Positions 16,892 through 26,500 of a DNA stretch of 64,000 bases are shown here, piece after piece; the first letter of the stretch is position 1; each line of letters starts with the position of its first letter. Made by a program: the position numbers and the translations under genes. The notes beneath the pieces are model-generated. The model had not been told where the DNA came from. It made no database searches and saw only the letters and a program-made list of their open reading frames with translations. Origin of the DNA: Alphaproteobacteria bacterium (GTDB lineage: Bacteria > Pseudomonadota > Alphaproteobacteria > Micavibrionales > Micavibrionaceae). The DNA lies in the NCBI GenBank assembly GCA_016125135.1, contig WGMJ01000001.1, positions 28,692 to 92,691 of the forward strand, written 5' to 3'.

Positions 16892-19156
16892 ATGAAAAAA
16901 AGCGATCTACCAATTCTGGTTATTGATGACGATGGCGATGAAAGTCTGCCGGCGGCAAACCTGAAAAAATTCTTTTTCAGGAAAAATACCAAAATCAGCA
17001 TGAGCCTTGAAGGTGCGCTGCGTATGTTACGGCGTGCGAAAGTGACGGGCCATTTTCCGCAAGCAATCATACTGGATGCTTACGATCAACTGGATAAAAA
17101 CTGGGGCCAGGAAAACGCAAAAGAAATTATTGATTGGTTTAAAGCGAATGCACCCGAACAGTTGCCACCGTATTTTATTTTTAATTCCGCTGATGATAAT
17201 TGGGCAGAAAAATCAGCGCGGGTTATACAAGATTATATCAATGATAACAGGCTTAAGGATCGCTCTAAAATCCTGTCTGCTGACAAGAGTGATTTGACGC
17301 ATATTTATTATGATTTTCTGAAAGGCCATTCCGTGTTCGAGCTTCCTACAACGAATGGCTATTCTGTGTTTCTCAATGAGGTCATGGGCTTGAATATCCC
17401 TACGAATAAGGAAGAATACACGAAGTATATTCTTTCGAAGGGGGATAAAGCACCGGAAGATATTCTTGCACTTGTAGCAAACGAGATATGGACGCCGCAA
17501 GAGGCGCTTCTTGGCCTGCGGCCACATATAACAAAGGGTGTTGACGTACGATACGGGCGGGCCTTCAAGACCGAGCGCCATGAATCGCTCATGAAAAAAG
17601 AAATCATTTTCTACGGATGCGAGGGTGAGCCGGTAACCGCGCATGCGGCATTTTCGGTGACAGATGTAGAGGCGCTGGCATTAGAGGGCAAAAAATCTAT
17701 TCTAATCCTTAACAAGTACAATAACGACTTTATACCGCATCTGAAAAATATTGCGGGGGTCGTCATTTTAGAGCAGGAGGGTAGTGCGCACCTTGCCATG
17801 GTTTTGCGCGCACACCAGATTCCCTCGCTGATCGGGATTGCATCATATTATGATGCGGAAAAATTCCAGATAGAGCCGGGTGTTTCGTTGACTCTTGATC
17901 TCAAGCTGGATTTGCAGGATTACTCTGACGAACGCGCCTATGACTGGCTTGTGAAAGAGTGGCGGCGCGTCAATAACATTGAACGGTTTGACAGGCGGCA
18001 ACCGCCAGCAGAATTGCAACGTGTCGTGACGACGGTTAAAACGGGCGATAAAATTACCTGCGCGGTTGACCGTGGCGCTTTGGTGTTAGGGGAAGCGCCC
18101 ATTAAGCCCGAGCGTGCACGTTATATGGCGCAGTGGCTTGAAGATGTTCAGGTGTGGCTAAGAGAGTTTGCACCTACGCAGGATTTACACTGGAAGATTA
18201 TTGCCGACCAGCCCGAGCAGCTTTACGGTATTAGCGGTGATGTCGGACTTGTGCGGACGGAACATTTTATTCTTTCTGATAAAGAGCAGATGGAGCTGTT
18301 CCGGTGCGCAGTTCTGGATGCAGGGAAATACGACTTCAGTGTTTTCGAAAGAAAACAAGCGGAAAAATTCAGGGAATTATTCCGTACTAACTTGGGCGTG
18401 AATATGCGCGTACGTTTGCTGGACCCGCCGCCAGCAGAATTTTTCCCGGAAGGAGGTATAAAACTGCGCGGCGTTCAACTAGCGCAAGCTGTACCAGCGC
18501 TTTATGAAACGCAATTACGTGCCATGATGAAGGCCTACAAAGAGAACCGTGATGCCATGCAAGATATGATGATCGAGCGGGAGCTGGATAAGCGGCTTGA
18601 AATTATGGTGCCAACGGTCGAGAGCGAACATGATGTGTTGTTCGTAAAAGAAATGGTTGAAATAATTGCTGCCGAATATGGCCTGACAAAAGAGCATTAC
18701 AGGTTTGGCGCCATGCTGGAAACGCTGGGCGCGTGTGAGGATATCGAGAATATTGCCCGCCATGTTGATTTTATGAGTATCGGTTCAAACGATTTAACAG
18801 CGGAAGTTCTGGAATGCGGGCGGGACGATTGGGAAAAACGGCATAAGCTGACAATGAGAAATGGCGAGCGGGACCCGTTCTATGTGTTGCATGAAAAAGT
18901 TTATGCAGTGCTTGCCACGGCCTTGCAAAAGGCGCGTACCGTAAGGCCTGACCTGCAATTTGATCTCTGCGGTGAACATGGCGCTGATCTGGAATCGCTC
19001 GAGATGCTGCGGCCCCTTAAGTTGAGCGATGTTTCTGTGGCGCCAACCGAGCGTAATTTAAAGGGATTGCGGACGCTGTATGATTATAACAGCTTCCTGC
19101 TTGCACAGAGTGGTGACGCTAAGCCGGAATTGCTGACAAGATTCAATTTTAGATAA
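16892..19156 (+). CDS. Receiver-like domain fused to PPDK-type phosphotransfer and PEP-binding domains
   Basis: A 754-residue protein with an unusual order. Residues 1-135 look like a response-regulator receiver: D12-D14, D62 in AIILDAYD, S99 and K132 at the expected places. Residues about 240-330 resemble the swivelling phosphohistidine domain of pyruvate phosphate dikinase, with H300 in EGSAHLAMVLRAHQIPSLIG. Residues about 440-740 form the PEP/pyruvate barrel: VGLVRTEHFIL, RLLDPPPAEFFPEGG, LRGVQLAQAVPALYETQ, SIGSNDLT, and DLCGEHGADLESLEML with the catalytic Cys. There is no N-terminal ATP-grasp domain, so it cannot be a standard PPDK. A signalling or regulatory PEP phosphotransferase is inference. 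Confidence 0.75.
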   Translation: MKKSDLPILVIDDDGDESLPAANLKKFFFRKNTKISMSLEGALRMLRRAKVTGHFPQAIILDAYDQLDKNWGQENAKEIIDWFKANAPEQLPPYFIFNSADDNWAEKSARVIQDYINDNRLKDRSKILSADKSDLTHIYYDFLKGHSVFELPTTNGYSVFLNEVMGLNIPTNKEEYTKYILSKGDKAPEDILALVANEIWTPQEALLGLRPHITKGVDVRYGRAFKTERHESLMKKEIIFYGCEGEPVTAHAAFSVTDVEALALEGKKSILILNKYNNDFIPHLKNIAGVVILEQEGSAHLAMVLRAHQIPSLIGIASYYDAEKFQIEPGVSLTLDLKLDLQDYSDERAYDWLVKEWRRVNNIERFDRRQPPAELQRVVTTVKTGDKITCAVDRGALVLGEAPIKPERARYMAQWLEDVQVWLREFAPTQDLHWKIIADQPEQLYGISGDVGLVRTEHFILSDKEQMELFRCAVLDAGKYDFSVFERKQAEKFRELFRTNLGVNMRVRLLDPPPAEFFPEGGIKLRGVQLAQAVPALYETQLRAMMKAYKENRDAMQDMMIERELDKRLEIMVPTVESEHDVLFVKEMVEIIAAEYGLTKEHYRFGAMLETLGACEDIENIARHVDFMSIGSNDLTAEVLECGRDDWEKRHKLTMRNGERDPFYVLHEKVYAVLATALQKARTVRPDLQFDLCGEHGADLESLEMLRPLKLSDVSVAPTERNLKGLRTLYDYNSFLLAQSGDAKPELLTRFNFR

Positions 19157-19214
19157 AAGAAGCGCTTTCTTTAGACTCTCTGCGTTAAAATGAGAGTGGG
19201 GGAGGAATGTCACT

Positions 19215-19379
19215 ATGGCACGGCGCTATTATTTCCGCTCACGCAAGGGTGCAACCGCAATAGAATATACATTGATCGCAGCAGGCATTGCCCTGGCGAT
19301 TGTTGTGGCTGTTTTTACATTCGGTGACATGCTGAATGTTACTTTTTTCACGCGGCTGCCCGAGGCGTTAGGGCTTTAA
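19215..19379 (+). CDS. Flp/Fap-type IVb pilin, 54 aa
   Basis: A short gene reading MARRYYFRSRKGATAIEYTL and then a hydrophobic helix IAAGIALAIVVAVFTFG, ending at TAA. This is the classic Flp pilin layout: basic leader, G/A cleavage site, and the conserved ATAIEYTLIAAGIA segment. Flp pilins are processed by a CpaA-type peptidase and assembled by Tad machinery into adhesion pili. GGGGGAGGA lies 8-15 bp ahead of the ATG. No tad/cpa genes are adjacent, so it is an orphan pilin here. Confidence 0.88.
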   Translation: MARRYYFRSRKGATAIEYTLIAAGIALAIVVAVFTFGDMLNVTFFTRLPEALGL

Positions 19380-19383
19380 TTTT

Positions 19384-20229
19384 TTAACTGTGAGAGAGAT
19401 GGATCACCACGATTTCCGGTTCTGTGAAGAAGCGGAACGGCATAACGCTTGTGCCGATTCCTGAGGTGACGATCAGGTCTTTTTCATCCCACTTTACATG
19501 ACCGTAGGAATATTCCAGCGGTGCACGGCTGGCATTGAAAAATGCGCCATGCAGCGGCGCGGTAATTTGCCCGCCATGTGTATGGCCTGCAAGAGCCAGT
19601 GCGGGTCTTGTATCGCAATAGGTGAGGGCGGCGGGGTCATGCATCAGGGCGATGACGGGTTTGTCGGCGGGCGCATTTGCCATGGCATGCGTATAATCGG
19701 GCTGGCGTGTGGTGTCATCCGCGAGACCTGCCAGCCAGAAAGAGCCACCATCACTTGTTGCGATTTCACGCCCCGCATTCTCGAGAACGGTAACGCCGTT
19801 TTGCTCTAACTCACGCCACATGCCTTCGCCGTCTTTGTACCATTCGTGATTACCCAGTACCGAGTAAACACCGTAAGGTGCGCGCAGGCGTGCAATCTCG
19901 GGAGCAATCGCTTCGGGCGGTACATAAGAACCACCGATCACATCACTGATAAGATAATCACCGCCGAGCAATGTGATGTCGGGTAATTGCGCGTTTGCAA
20001 GATCAACAATCTCTTTTACACGTGTAAGTGGAACTGACGGGCTGCCAATATGAGTGTCGGAGATAAAAACAATTTTCAGTGGGGCCGCGCTTGCAGGCCA
20101 TTTCGGTGTGGCGAGATGATAATGCCGGACAGCAACAGGGCCAAAAGTATCGGCTAGTGTTTTACCGGCAACAGCTGTCCCCAGTAATGCTACGCCACCA
20201 CCCAGAAGCGCCCGTTTTGAAAGATGCAT
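19384..20229 (-). CDS. Metallophosphoesterase (YkuE/YaeI-like)
   Basis: A 281-residue calcineurin-like phosphoesterase. Metal-binding motifs appear in order: SDTHIG, GGDY, GNHEWY, HDPA and GHTHGG. The N-terminus (SKRALLGGGVALLGTAVAGKTLA) is a signal peptide or membrane anchor, placing the enzyme in the periplasm or at the membrane. Relatives act on lipid A intermediates or other phosphoesters; the substrate is not readable. It ends 5 bp from the convergent Flp pilin gene. Confidence 0.87.
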   Translation of the reverse strand: MHLSKRALLGGGVALLGTAVAGKTLADTFGPVAVRHYHLATPKWPASAAPLKIVFISDTHIGSPSVPLTRVKEIVDLANAQLPDITLLGGDYLISDVIGGSYVPPEAIAPEIARLRAPYGVYSVLGNHEWYKDGEGMWRELEQNGVTVLENAGREIATSDGGSFWLAGLADDTTRQPDYTHAMANAPADKPVIALMHDPAALTYCDTRPALALAGHTHGGQITAPLHGAFFNASRAPLEYSYGHVKWDEKDLIVTSGIGTSVMPFRFFTEPEIVVIHLSHS

Positions 20230-20291
20230 AGGGCGAGATTAGCGATAATCTGGGGTTTGGCGCAAGGGGAAAAAGCCTGTAGTATAAGGCC

Positions 20292-21356
20292 ATGATTTTT
20301 ATCGCGTTTTTCATTGCGGCGCTGGCAGTTGCGTTGGCTGTTCCGTATGCGGTGCGCATGGCACAGGCCGCCAATTATGTGGACATGCCGGATGCGCGCA
20401 AAATCCATGAAGGTGCTGTGCCACCCGTTGGTGGCATGGTTATTTTTCTTGTTTTCTTTTTAATGCAGCTTTTTGCACCATCATCACTTGATGTGACAGC
20501 GCCGTGGATTTTGCTGGGGCTTATTATTCTCGTGTTCACCGGTTTTATTGATGACCGCTGGCGCGTACCGGCTGTTGTGAAATTCGGGCTGCATTTTCTG
20601 GTGGCGTTTCTGGCGGTGGTGCCCGGTGATGTGGAATTACAAACGCTTGGTAATTTATTTGGCCTTGGTGAATTTTCACTCGGCTGGTTTGCCATTCCGT
20701 TTACGGTTGCCTGTATTGTTTATCTGATCAATGCGCTGAACATGATGGACGGTATGGACGGGCTTGCAGGCGGGCTTTCACTGATTATCTGCTTCTGGCT
20801 TTTATATGCATCAATACAGGGGGGGCAGGGTGCACCGTATCCGCTGGTATTACTGGCGGGGTGTTTATGCGGTTTCCTGTGGCATAATGCACGCCACCCG
20901 AAAAATGCACGGGCCAAATTATTTTTAGGCGATGCAGGGGCAATGGGTCTTGCTTATATACTTTCTGTTTATGCGATCCGGATGGGCAGCGGTGATGCGC
21001 CGCTGTTTACACCTATTGCCGCGGCATGGATATTGGCTTTGCCGATTGTTGATGCTTTCGGGTTGTTAGTTGCACGTTTGCGCGCGGGCAAGCACCCGTT
21101 TGAACCGGATAACAACCATTTTCACCATCGTTTTCTGGCGGTTGGTTTTGCGCCCGAACAGGCAACACCGCTGATATTGTTACTCGCCTTTCTGATGGGA
21201 GCTTTTGGTGTTTTAGGGTCGGTTGCGGGCATACCATTGCCTGTTCTAAGCATTCTATGGATTGTTTTATGGCTGGGCCATGCGTATCTTGTTGCGCGAC
21301 CTGAGCCGCTGCTAGCTTGTTTGCGGCTTTTAAGAAAAGTAACGGCGAAGAAATGA
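20292..21356 (+). CDS. WecA/MraY-type polyprenyl-phosphate sugar-1-phosphate transferase
   Basis: A 354-residue membrane enzyme with about ten or more helices. Family motifs: DMPDARKIHEGAVPPVGGM near the N-terminus, GFIDDRW, ALNMMDGMDGLAGG, AKLFLGDAGAMGLAYIL and the cytoplasmic HPFEPDNNHFHHR. It transfers a sugar-1-phosphate, most often GlcNAc-1-P, to undecaprenyl phosphate and begins O-antigen or capsule synthesis. MraY itself is separately present at 55869. The stop overlaps the glycosyltransferase start as ATGA, so the two form an operon for a surface glycan. Confidence 0.88.
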   Translation: MIFIAFFIAALAVALAVPYAVRMAQAANYVDMPDARKIHEGAVPPVGGMVIFLVFFLMQLFAPSSLDVTAPWILLGLIILVFTGFIDDRWRVPAVVKFGLHFLVAFLAVVPGDVELQTLGNLFGLGEFSLGWFAIPFTVACIVYLINALNMMDGMDGLAGGLSLIICFWLLYASIQGGQGAPYPLVLLAGCLCGFLWHNARHPKNARAKLFLGDAGAMGLAYILSVYAIRMGSGDAPLFTPIAAAWILALPIVDAFGLLVARLRAGKHPFEPDNNHFHHRFLAVGFAPEQATPLILLLAFLMGAFGVLGSVAGIPLPVLSILWIVLWLGHAYLVARPEPLLACLRLLRKVTAKK

Positions 21357-22465
21357 AGATTACGTACATTGTAACGAGGCTTGATGAATTTGGCGGGGTG
21401 CAGATTCATATCCGCGATATGGCGCTGTGGATGCGCGCGCAAGGGCATGAGGTGCATGTGCTTTCAGGCTGGCCCGGTATTATTTCGGACTATCTGGTCC
21501 ATGAAGGTATTTCCTATACCGAGATCCCCGACCTTGTGCGGCCTATAAAGCCCGCGCAGGATGTTAAAGCGCTTCAACAGCTCAAGGAAAAACTTGCAGA
21601 AATAAAACCGGATATTGTGTCGTGCCATTCATCAAAAGCAGGCATGCACGGGCGTTTGGCTGCGAAGGCTTTAAAGATCCCCGTTATTTTTACCGCGCAT
21701 GGTTGGGCCTTTACCGAAGGCGTGCCGTTGCGCGAGCAAACCATGTATCGCTGGATGGAGAAATTCGGCGGGATGTTCTCGGACCATATTGTGACGGTGA
21801 GCGAGCATGACCGCGAGATCGGTTTGAAGGCACGTATTGTACCGCCCGAGAAAATGACAGCGATCCATAACGGGATGCCGGATATACCGCCACCGTTGCG
21901 CAAGTTGCAAGAGCCGAATGATATTGTAAAAATCCTGATGGTGGCGCGCTTTTGCCCGCAAAAAGATCACGAAACACTGCTCCGCGCTTTGGCGGGCTGC
22001 ACGCAGAAAAACTGGATGTTGCAGTTAGCTGGCTCGGGTGACTCGCTGCATATCCATAAACTGATTGAAGAACTGGGGCTTGATAACCGCGTGAGCATAC
22101 TCGGCGAGCGCAGTGATGTGGATTATCTGCTGGAGCAAGCAGATATGTTTTGCCTGATCAGCCACTGGGAAGGATTCCCGCGTTCGATTTTAGAAGCGAT
22201 GCGCGCACAGCTGCCGGTGATTACCAGCAATGTGGGCGGCTCGGCCGAGTCGGTGGTGCAGGGGGAAACCGGCTATGTGGTGGCGCGCAAGGCTGTGAAA
22301 GAGTTAAGCGAGCGGCTGGATGTTTTACTGAGTGACCCTGCGCTACGGCTGAAGATGGGCGGCGCGGGCCGCAGGCTTTACGAGGAGAAATTCCGCTTCC
22401 AGATTATGGCCGAGAAGACGTTTTCGCTTTATCAGCAGGTTTTGCAAGCCTGTGGAAAAGTCTAG
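21353..22465 (+). CDS. Family 4 glycosyltransferase
   Basis: A 370-residue GT-B enzyme. The N-terminal acceptor half begins KITYIVTRLDEFGGVQIHIR. The C-terminal half has MVARFCPQKDHETLLRAL, LGERSDVDYLLEQADMFCL and the EX7E-type segment SHWEGFPRSILEAMRAQLPV. ATG 21353 is chosen because it overlaps the transferase stop and because earlier starts lie inside that gene. It likely adds a sugar to the lipid-linked primer made by the preceding enzyme. The sugar is unknown. Confidence 0.88.
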   Translation: MKITYIVTRLDEFGGVQIHIRDMALWMRAQGHEVHVLSGWPGIISDYLVHEGISYTEIPDLVRPIKPAQDVKALQQLKEKLAEIKPDIVSCHSSKAGMHGRLAAKALKIPVIFTAHGWAFTEGVPLREQTMYRWMEKFGGMFSDHIVTVSEHDREIGLKARIVPPEKMTAIHNGMPDIPPPLRKLQEPNDIVKILMVARFCPQKDHETLLRALAGCTQKNWMLQLAGSGDSLHIHKLIEELGLDNRVSILGERSDVDYLLEQADMFCLISHWEGFPRSILEAMRAQLPVITSNVGGSAESVVQGETGYVVARKAVKELSERLDVLLSDPALRLKMGGAGRRLYEEKFRFQIMAEKTFSLYQQVLQACGKV

Positions 22466-22519
22466 GGAAAAGCCTGTGGGTTGATTGACCGCCCCTAGGG
22501 TGTCTTTACCCTGTTACAT

Positions 22520-23422
22520 ATGCGATTCACGAAATTATTCCTTTGTGCTTCTGCCAGTATTCTCCTTCTGGCTTCCTGCGCAACAGACAAGAACAGCGAA
22601 CAGGTTAATCTAGGCCCTGCCGGCGCGCCGCAATCATTGCTGCCCGGCGACGTGCCATCCGAAAACATGGGCGATTGCTGCGCCGACCCTGCCGTTGGCG
22701 GTGATTGCTGTGATGAAATGGTGCAAGAAACAACAGTGACAACAACAAAAGTAGCCCCGCCGCCTGCGGGTATGCCGGTGCCGCCGCAAATGCTTTCATC
22801 AAAAGATGTCGAGGCGCGCCTTTCGCATCTCGAGCGTCGCGTCGATGATATTGACCGGTCGGTCACCGCGATGAAGCCTGCCATGCTGAAGGTAGAATTG
22901 TTTGACAAGAAGCTTGATGAATATGCCGCCACAAGAAACATGGCTTTGAAAAATATGCCCGTGGCTGTTGCGCCGCCGCCTGTTGCGCCACCACGGATGA
23001 TGCAGCCGGTTATCGATGAGCCAAAAGCAGCACCGCCGCCAGCGCCTGCACCAGCTGCGAAAAAGAATGCTGTGAAAAGTGAAGTTCCGGCATCAGACGC
23101 CGCCGTAACAGCTGTGCGTATGAGTGACAGCGCAGGCAAGACGCGCATTGTTTTTGACCTGACCGGCCCGAGCAAATATTCATACGACGTTGATAATGAT
23201 GAGAGGATCCTCACTGTTACGCTGGCCACTGCCAAATTACAGTCGGGGGCGAATCTTGCAAAAGCAGGTGCTTTGGTGAGTGCCATGGAAGCTCAGCCTG
23301 ACGGGGCCGGAACACGCTATATTTTTGCATTAAAAAATGATGCCAAAGTAACGGCTGCTCAAGCCCTGACCCCCAGCGGTGGCGCCGGACACCGCGTATT
23401 CCTTGACTTACAGGCGCAATAA
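22520..23422 (+). CDS. Lipoprotein with C-terminal AMIN-like domain
   Basis: A 300-residue exported protein. The leader ends in LLASCAT, a lipobox with the lipid-bearing Cys near residue 20. Two unusual Cys pairs follow (GDCCADP and GDCCDEM). A short coiled-coil (DVEARLSHLERRVDDIDRSV) and a long Pro/Ala-rich linker lead to a C-terminal beta-rich domain (KTRIVFDLTGPSKYSYDVDN, later RVFLDLQ) resembling AMIN domains, which bind peptidoglycan. It probably sits at the outer membrane and reaches the wall. Exact role unknown. Confidence 0.7.
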   Translation: MRFTKLFLCASASILLLASCATDKNSEQVNLGPAGAPQSLLPGDVPSENMGDCCADPAVGGDCCDEMVQETTVTTTKVAPPPAGMPVPPQMLSSKDVEARLSHLERRVDDIDRSVTAMKPAMLKVELFDKKLDEYAATRNMALKNMPVAVAPPPVAPPRMMQPVIDEPKAAPPPAPAPAAKKNAVKSEVPASDAAVTAVRMSDSAGKTRIVFDLTGPSKYSYDVDNDERILTVTLATAKLQSGANLAKAGALVSAMEAQPDGAGTRYIFALKNDAKVTAAQALTPSGGAGHRVFLDLQAQ

Positions 23423-23545
23423 GCCCTTATTTTCAAGCGCTTTTTCACATAAAAATAGATACAATTTTAGGCAAATACTTGCCGAATTTAAGATGCATTA
23501 AAGGTCTATTCGATATCCTGAAAGGAGAAGAAAGAAGACTTATAT

Positions 23546-26500
23546 ATGCCGCCCTTCGAAGGACTCGATACCAGCGACAGCGCTCTGGATTTGCTCGATG
23601 ATGATAATGCGCGGGATATTCTTTCGTCTGACTCGGTGAACAATGTTGTCTCTGCACCAGCTGTCACTATTTCCACGCCCACATATTTTATTGCCCCACA
23701 AGAAATTTCTATAGCGCCTGTTACACGCACAGCATCAATTACAAGCATCAGTGGCAGCACGAATGGAGCTACGAACGGAATCACAAATGACCCCGGCATG
23801 GTGTATGACGTTTTCATGCAGGCCGAGACAGGTGAAGAAGCGTTAAACAATTCTTTGCTGATTCCGGATGACGGTGAAGTAGGCGCGCCGCCACCACAAG
23901 TGCATTTCTCGCCGCAGATTGTTCCAACGGATCCGGGCTTGAGTGTAGGTAGTGGTTTTTACCAATGGCATTTAACCGGTACAAACGGCATTGATGCGCA
24001 AGGCGCGTGGGATAATGTAACAGGCAAGGGCGTGCGCATTGCCGTGTTTGATGATGGGTTCCAGTATGCGCATTCTGAACTTTCACCGAATTATAAAACA
24101 AATCTGGATTTTGACGTTTCAGGCAATAATGATAACGATGCGGCACCAGGGGCAAGCGATTTCCACGGTACGGCTGTTATGGGGACGCTGGGCGCTGATA
24201 ATAACGGCCAGAGCGTTGTAGGTGTTGCGTTTGATTCGGAATTAATTGGTATTCGCCGGACCTATGATGGCAATACAGGTTTTGCCGACGAGGTGGAAGC
24301 GTTCCAGTATGTGCGCACAAGCGGTTCGGATGTTGTCAATAACAGCTGGGGCTCGACGATGGCGTTCGGGACGAACGCGCTGATCAACTACTTTGGTGCT
24401 GACACAACAGAAGTGTTGGCCGAGTTTGTGAACCTTGTGAATTTGGGCCGTGGGGGCTTGGGAACTTCGATTGTATTTGCTGCGGGCAATAGCCGCGCAC
24501 AATACGCAAACACGAACACAGATAACTACAGTAACTCGCCTTACGTAATTACTGTGGGTGCAACAGATAGTAACGGCACGATTTCCGATTTTTCGACACC
24601 GGGTGCAAGTATTCTTATTTCTGCACCGGGCTCGGGTATCTGGACAACAGACCGCACAGGGGCCAGCGGTTATGCGGCTGGTGATATTGCACAGGTGCAG
24701 GGAACGTCATTCGCCGCGCCAATTGTGAGCGGTGTAATTGCGTTGATGTATGAAGCCAATTCCGAACTCGGCTATCGTGATGTACAGGAAATTCTGGCCT
24801 ACACGGCGCGTAATGATTTGAATGATGCCGATACCGTTGTCAACGTGGATGATTTTGACCAGGTGCACAACGCGCATGTGAATGGTGGACGTGATTTCAT
24901 GTTCAGCCATGATTTCGGCTATGGGCTTGTGGATGCGGCAGCGGCCGTGCGCCTTGCCAAAACATGGACGCAACAGCAAACATACGGTACGCTGCAAACT
25001 GTGAATGCCAGCGCCACGCCGAACCTGACACTGAACGCAACCGGTACATTTACAAGTACAATTAATGTTGCAAGTAATATCGAGATTGAAAAAATCCTGA
25101 TCAACCTTGTGATCCCGCACGCAAAAGCGGGTGATTTGGTTATCTCGCTGATTAGCCCTGACGGGACTGAAAGTATATTGGTGAACAGGCTTTCGGCAGA
25201 TGGCACGCAAGGCAGTTATAAAATAAACCCGCATGGCGGATATGATGGCGTTGCGAATGGCATTAACTACCAGTTCTCGACATCGGGCCATTTGGGCGAG
25301 ATGAGTGCCGGTACATGGACGCTGAAGATTGTTGATGCTGTTGCAGGGAATGGCGGCACGCTGAGCTCGTGGAGCCTGCAGTTCCTTGGTAATAGTGATA
25401 GCGCGAATGACACTTATGTGTTTAACGATAATCTTTCCGGCAATATAACAATTACAGATGCCAGTGGTACAGACACGCTGAACTTCTCGCCGTTGGGCTC
25501 GGGCGTTACGGTGAATCTGAATAGCGGCGCGACCGCTCTCGGTCATACGATTACAATTGCGAACGGTACTGTTATCGAGAATCTTTATGCAACCGACTTC
25601 AACGATACGGTGACAGACGGCACCGGCAATAACATGATCAGCCTTGGGGCTGGCAATGATACGCTGACAGCCGGTACAGGCAGTGACACATATGATGGTG
25701 GTGCCGGCAATGATACTGTTATTTATGGCACTGTCATTGGTAACTATACAATCGAGAATATTAATGCAACGACCGTGCGGGTAACGGATAATATTGGCCA
25801 GAACGGCGTTGATACGATCAGCAATTTCGAAACATTCCGCTTTAACGGCGTTGATTATACATTCGCGCAGATGCAGGCGCTGGGGAATAGTGTTGATGTA
25901 ACAGATGTTGTATTGAAATTTGGCTGGGGCACCACAATCCGCAATATTGTTTCAGGTGTAACGGAGTCGCGCACGTTGACGGCTGCAGAGTTGGGCCTTC
26001 CGGGCCATACAGGAAATGCCGCACAATTTACGCGCACAAGTAATTCTCTGGCGGTTACCAATCTGAACTTGGCCTCAACCGCTATTGAAACCTTCAGTAT
26101 GCAGCATCTGGGTATACCGAGCATTACGGTTGACGGATTCCGCAATAACGTGATTTTACAATCGGCGGCAACGTCTGCCATGCAGGTAACATTGACGCGC
26201 GCGATGTATGGCCGTGTTGATACGGGTAGCGGTAATGACACAATTAATGTTTCGCTGCAAGAAACAGTCGCGGCGACGGCAATACAGGCTTTGCGTTTAT
26301 CGGGTGGTGCCGGCGATGATACAATTATAGCTTCGGGTACACATACGAAGCTGATTATTACCGTGTATGGCGGTGATGGCAATGACACGATCACGATCAA
26401 TAATGCCGGCGCACACGTTATTAATGGTGATGCGGGTAACGATATTATCAATGGGTCGGTTGGTAACGAGAAGCTTTATGGTGGCCTTGGCGATGATACA

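Noticed and set aside
22495..23286. Minus-strand frame of 263 codons opposite the AMIN lipoprotein
   Set aside because: The plus strand has a lipobox, a domain match and a good start; the minus frame is Ser/Ala/Thr-rich shadow.
24707..25546. Minus-strand frame of 279 codons
   Set aside because: Antisense shadow of the S8-RTX protease; low-complexity composition produced by the repeated codons.
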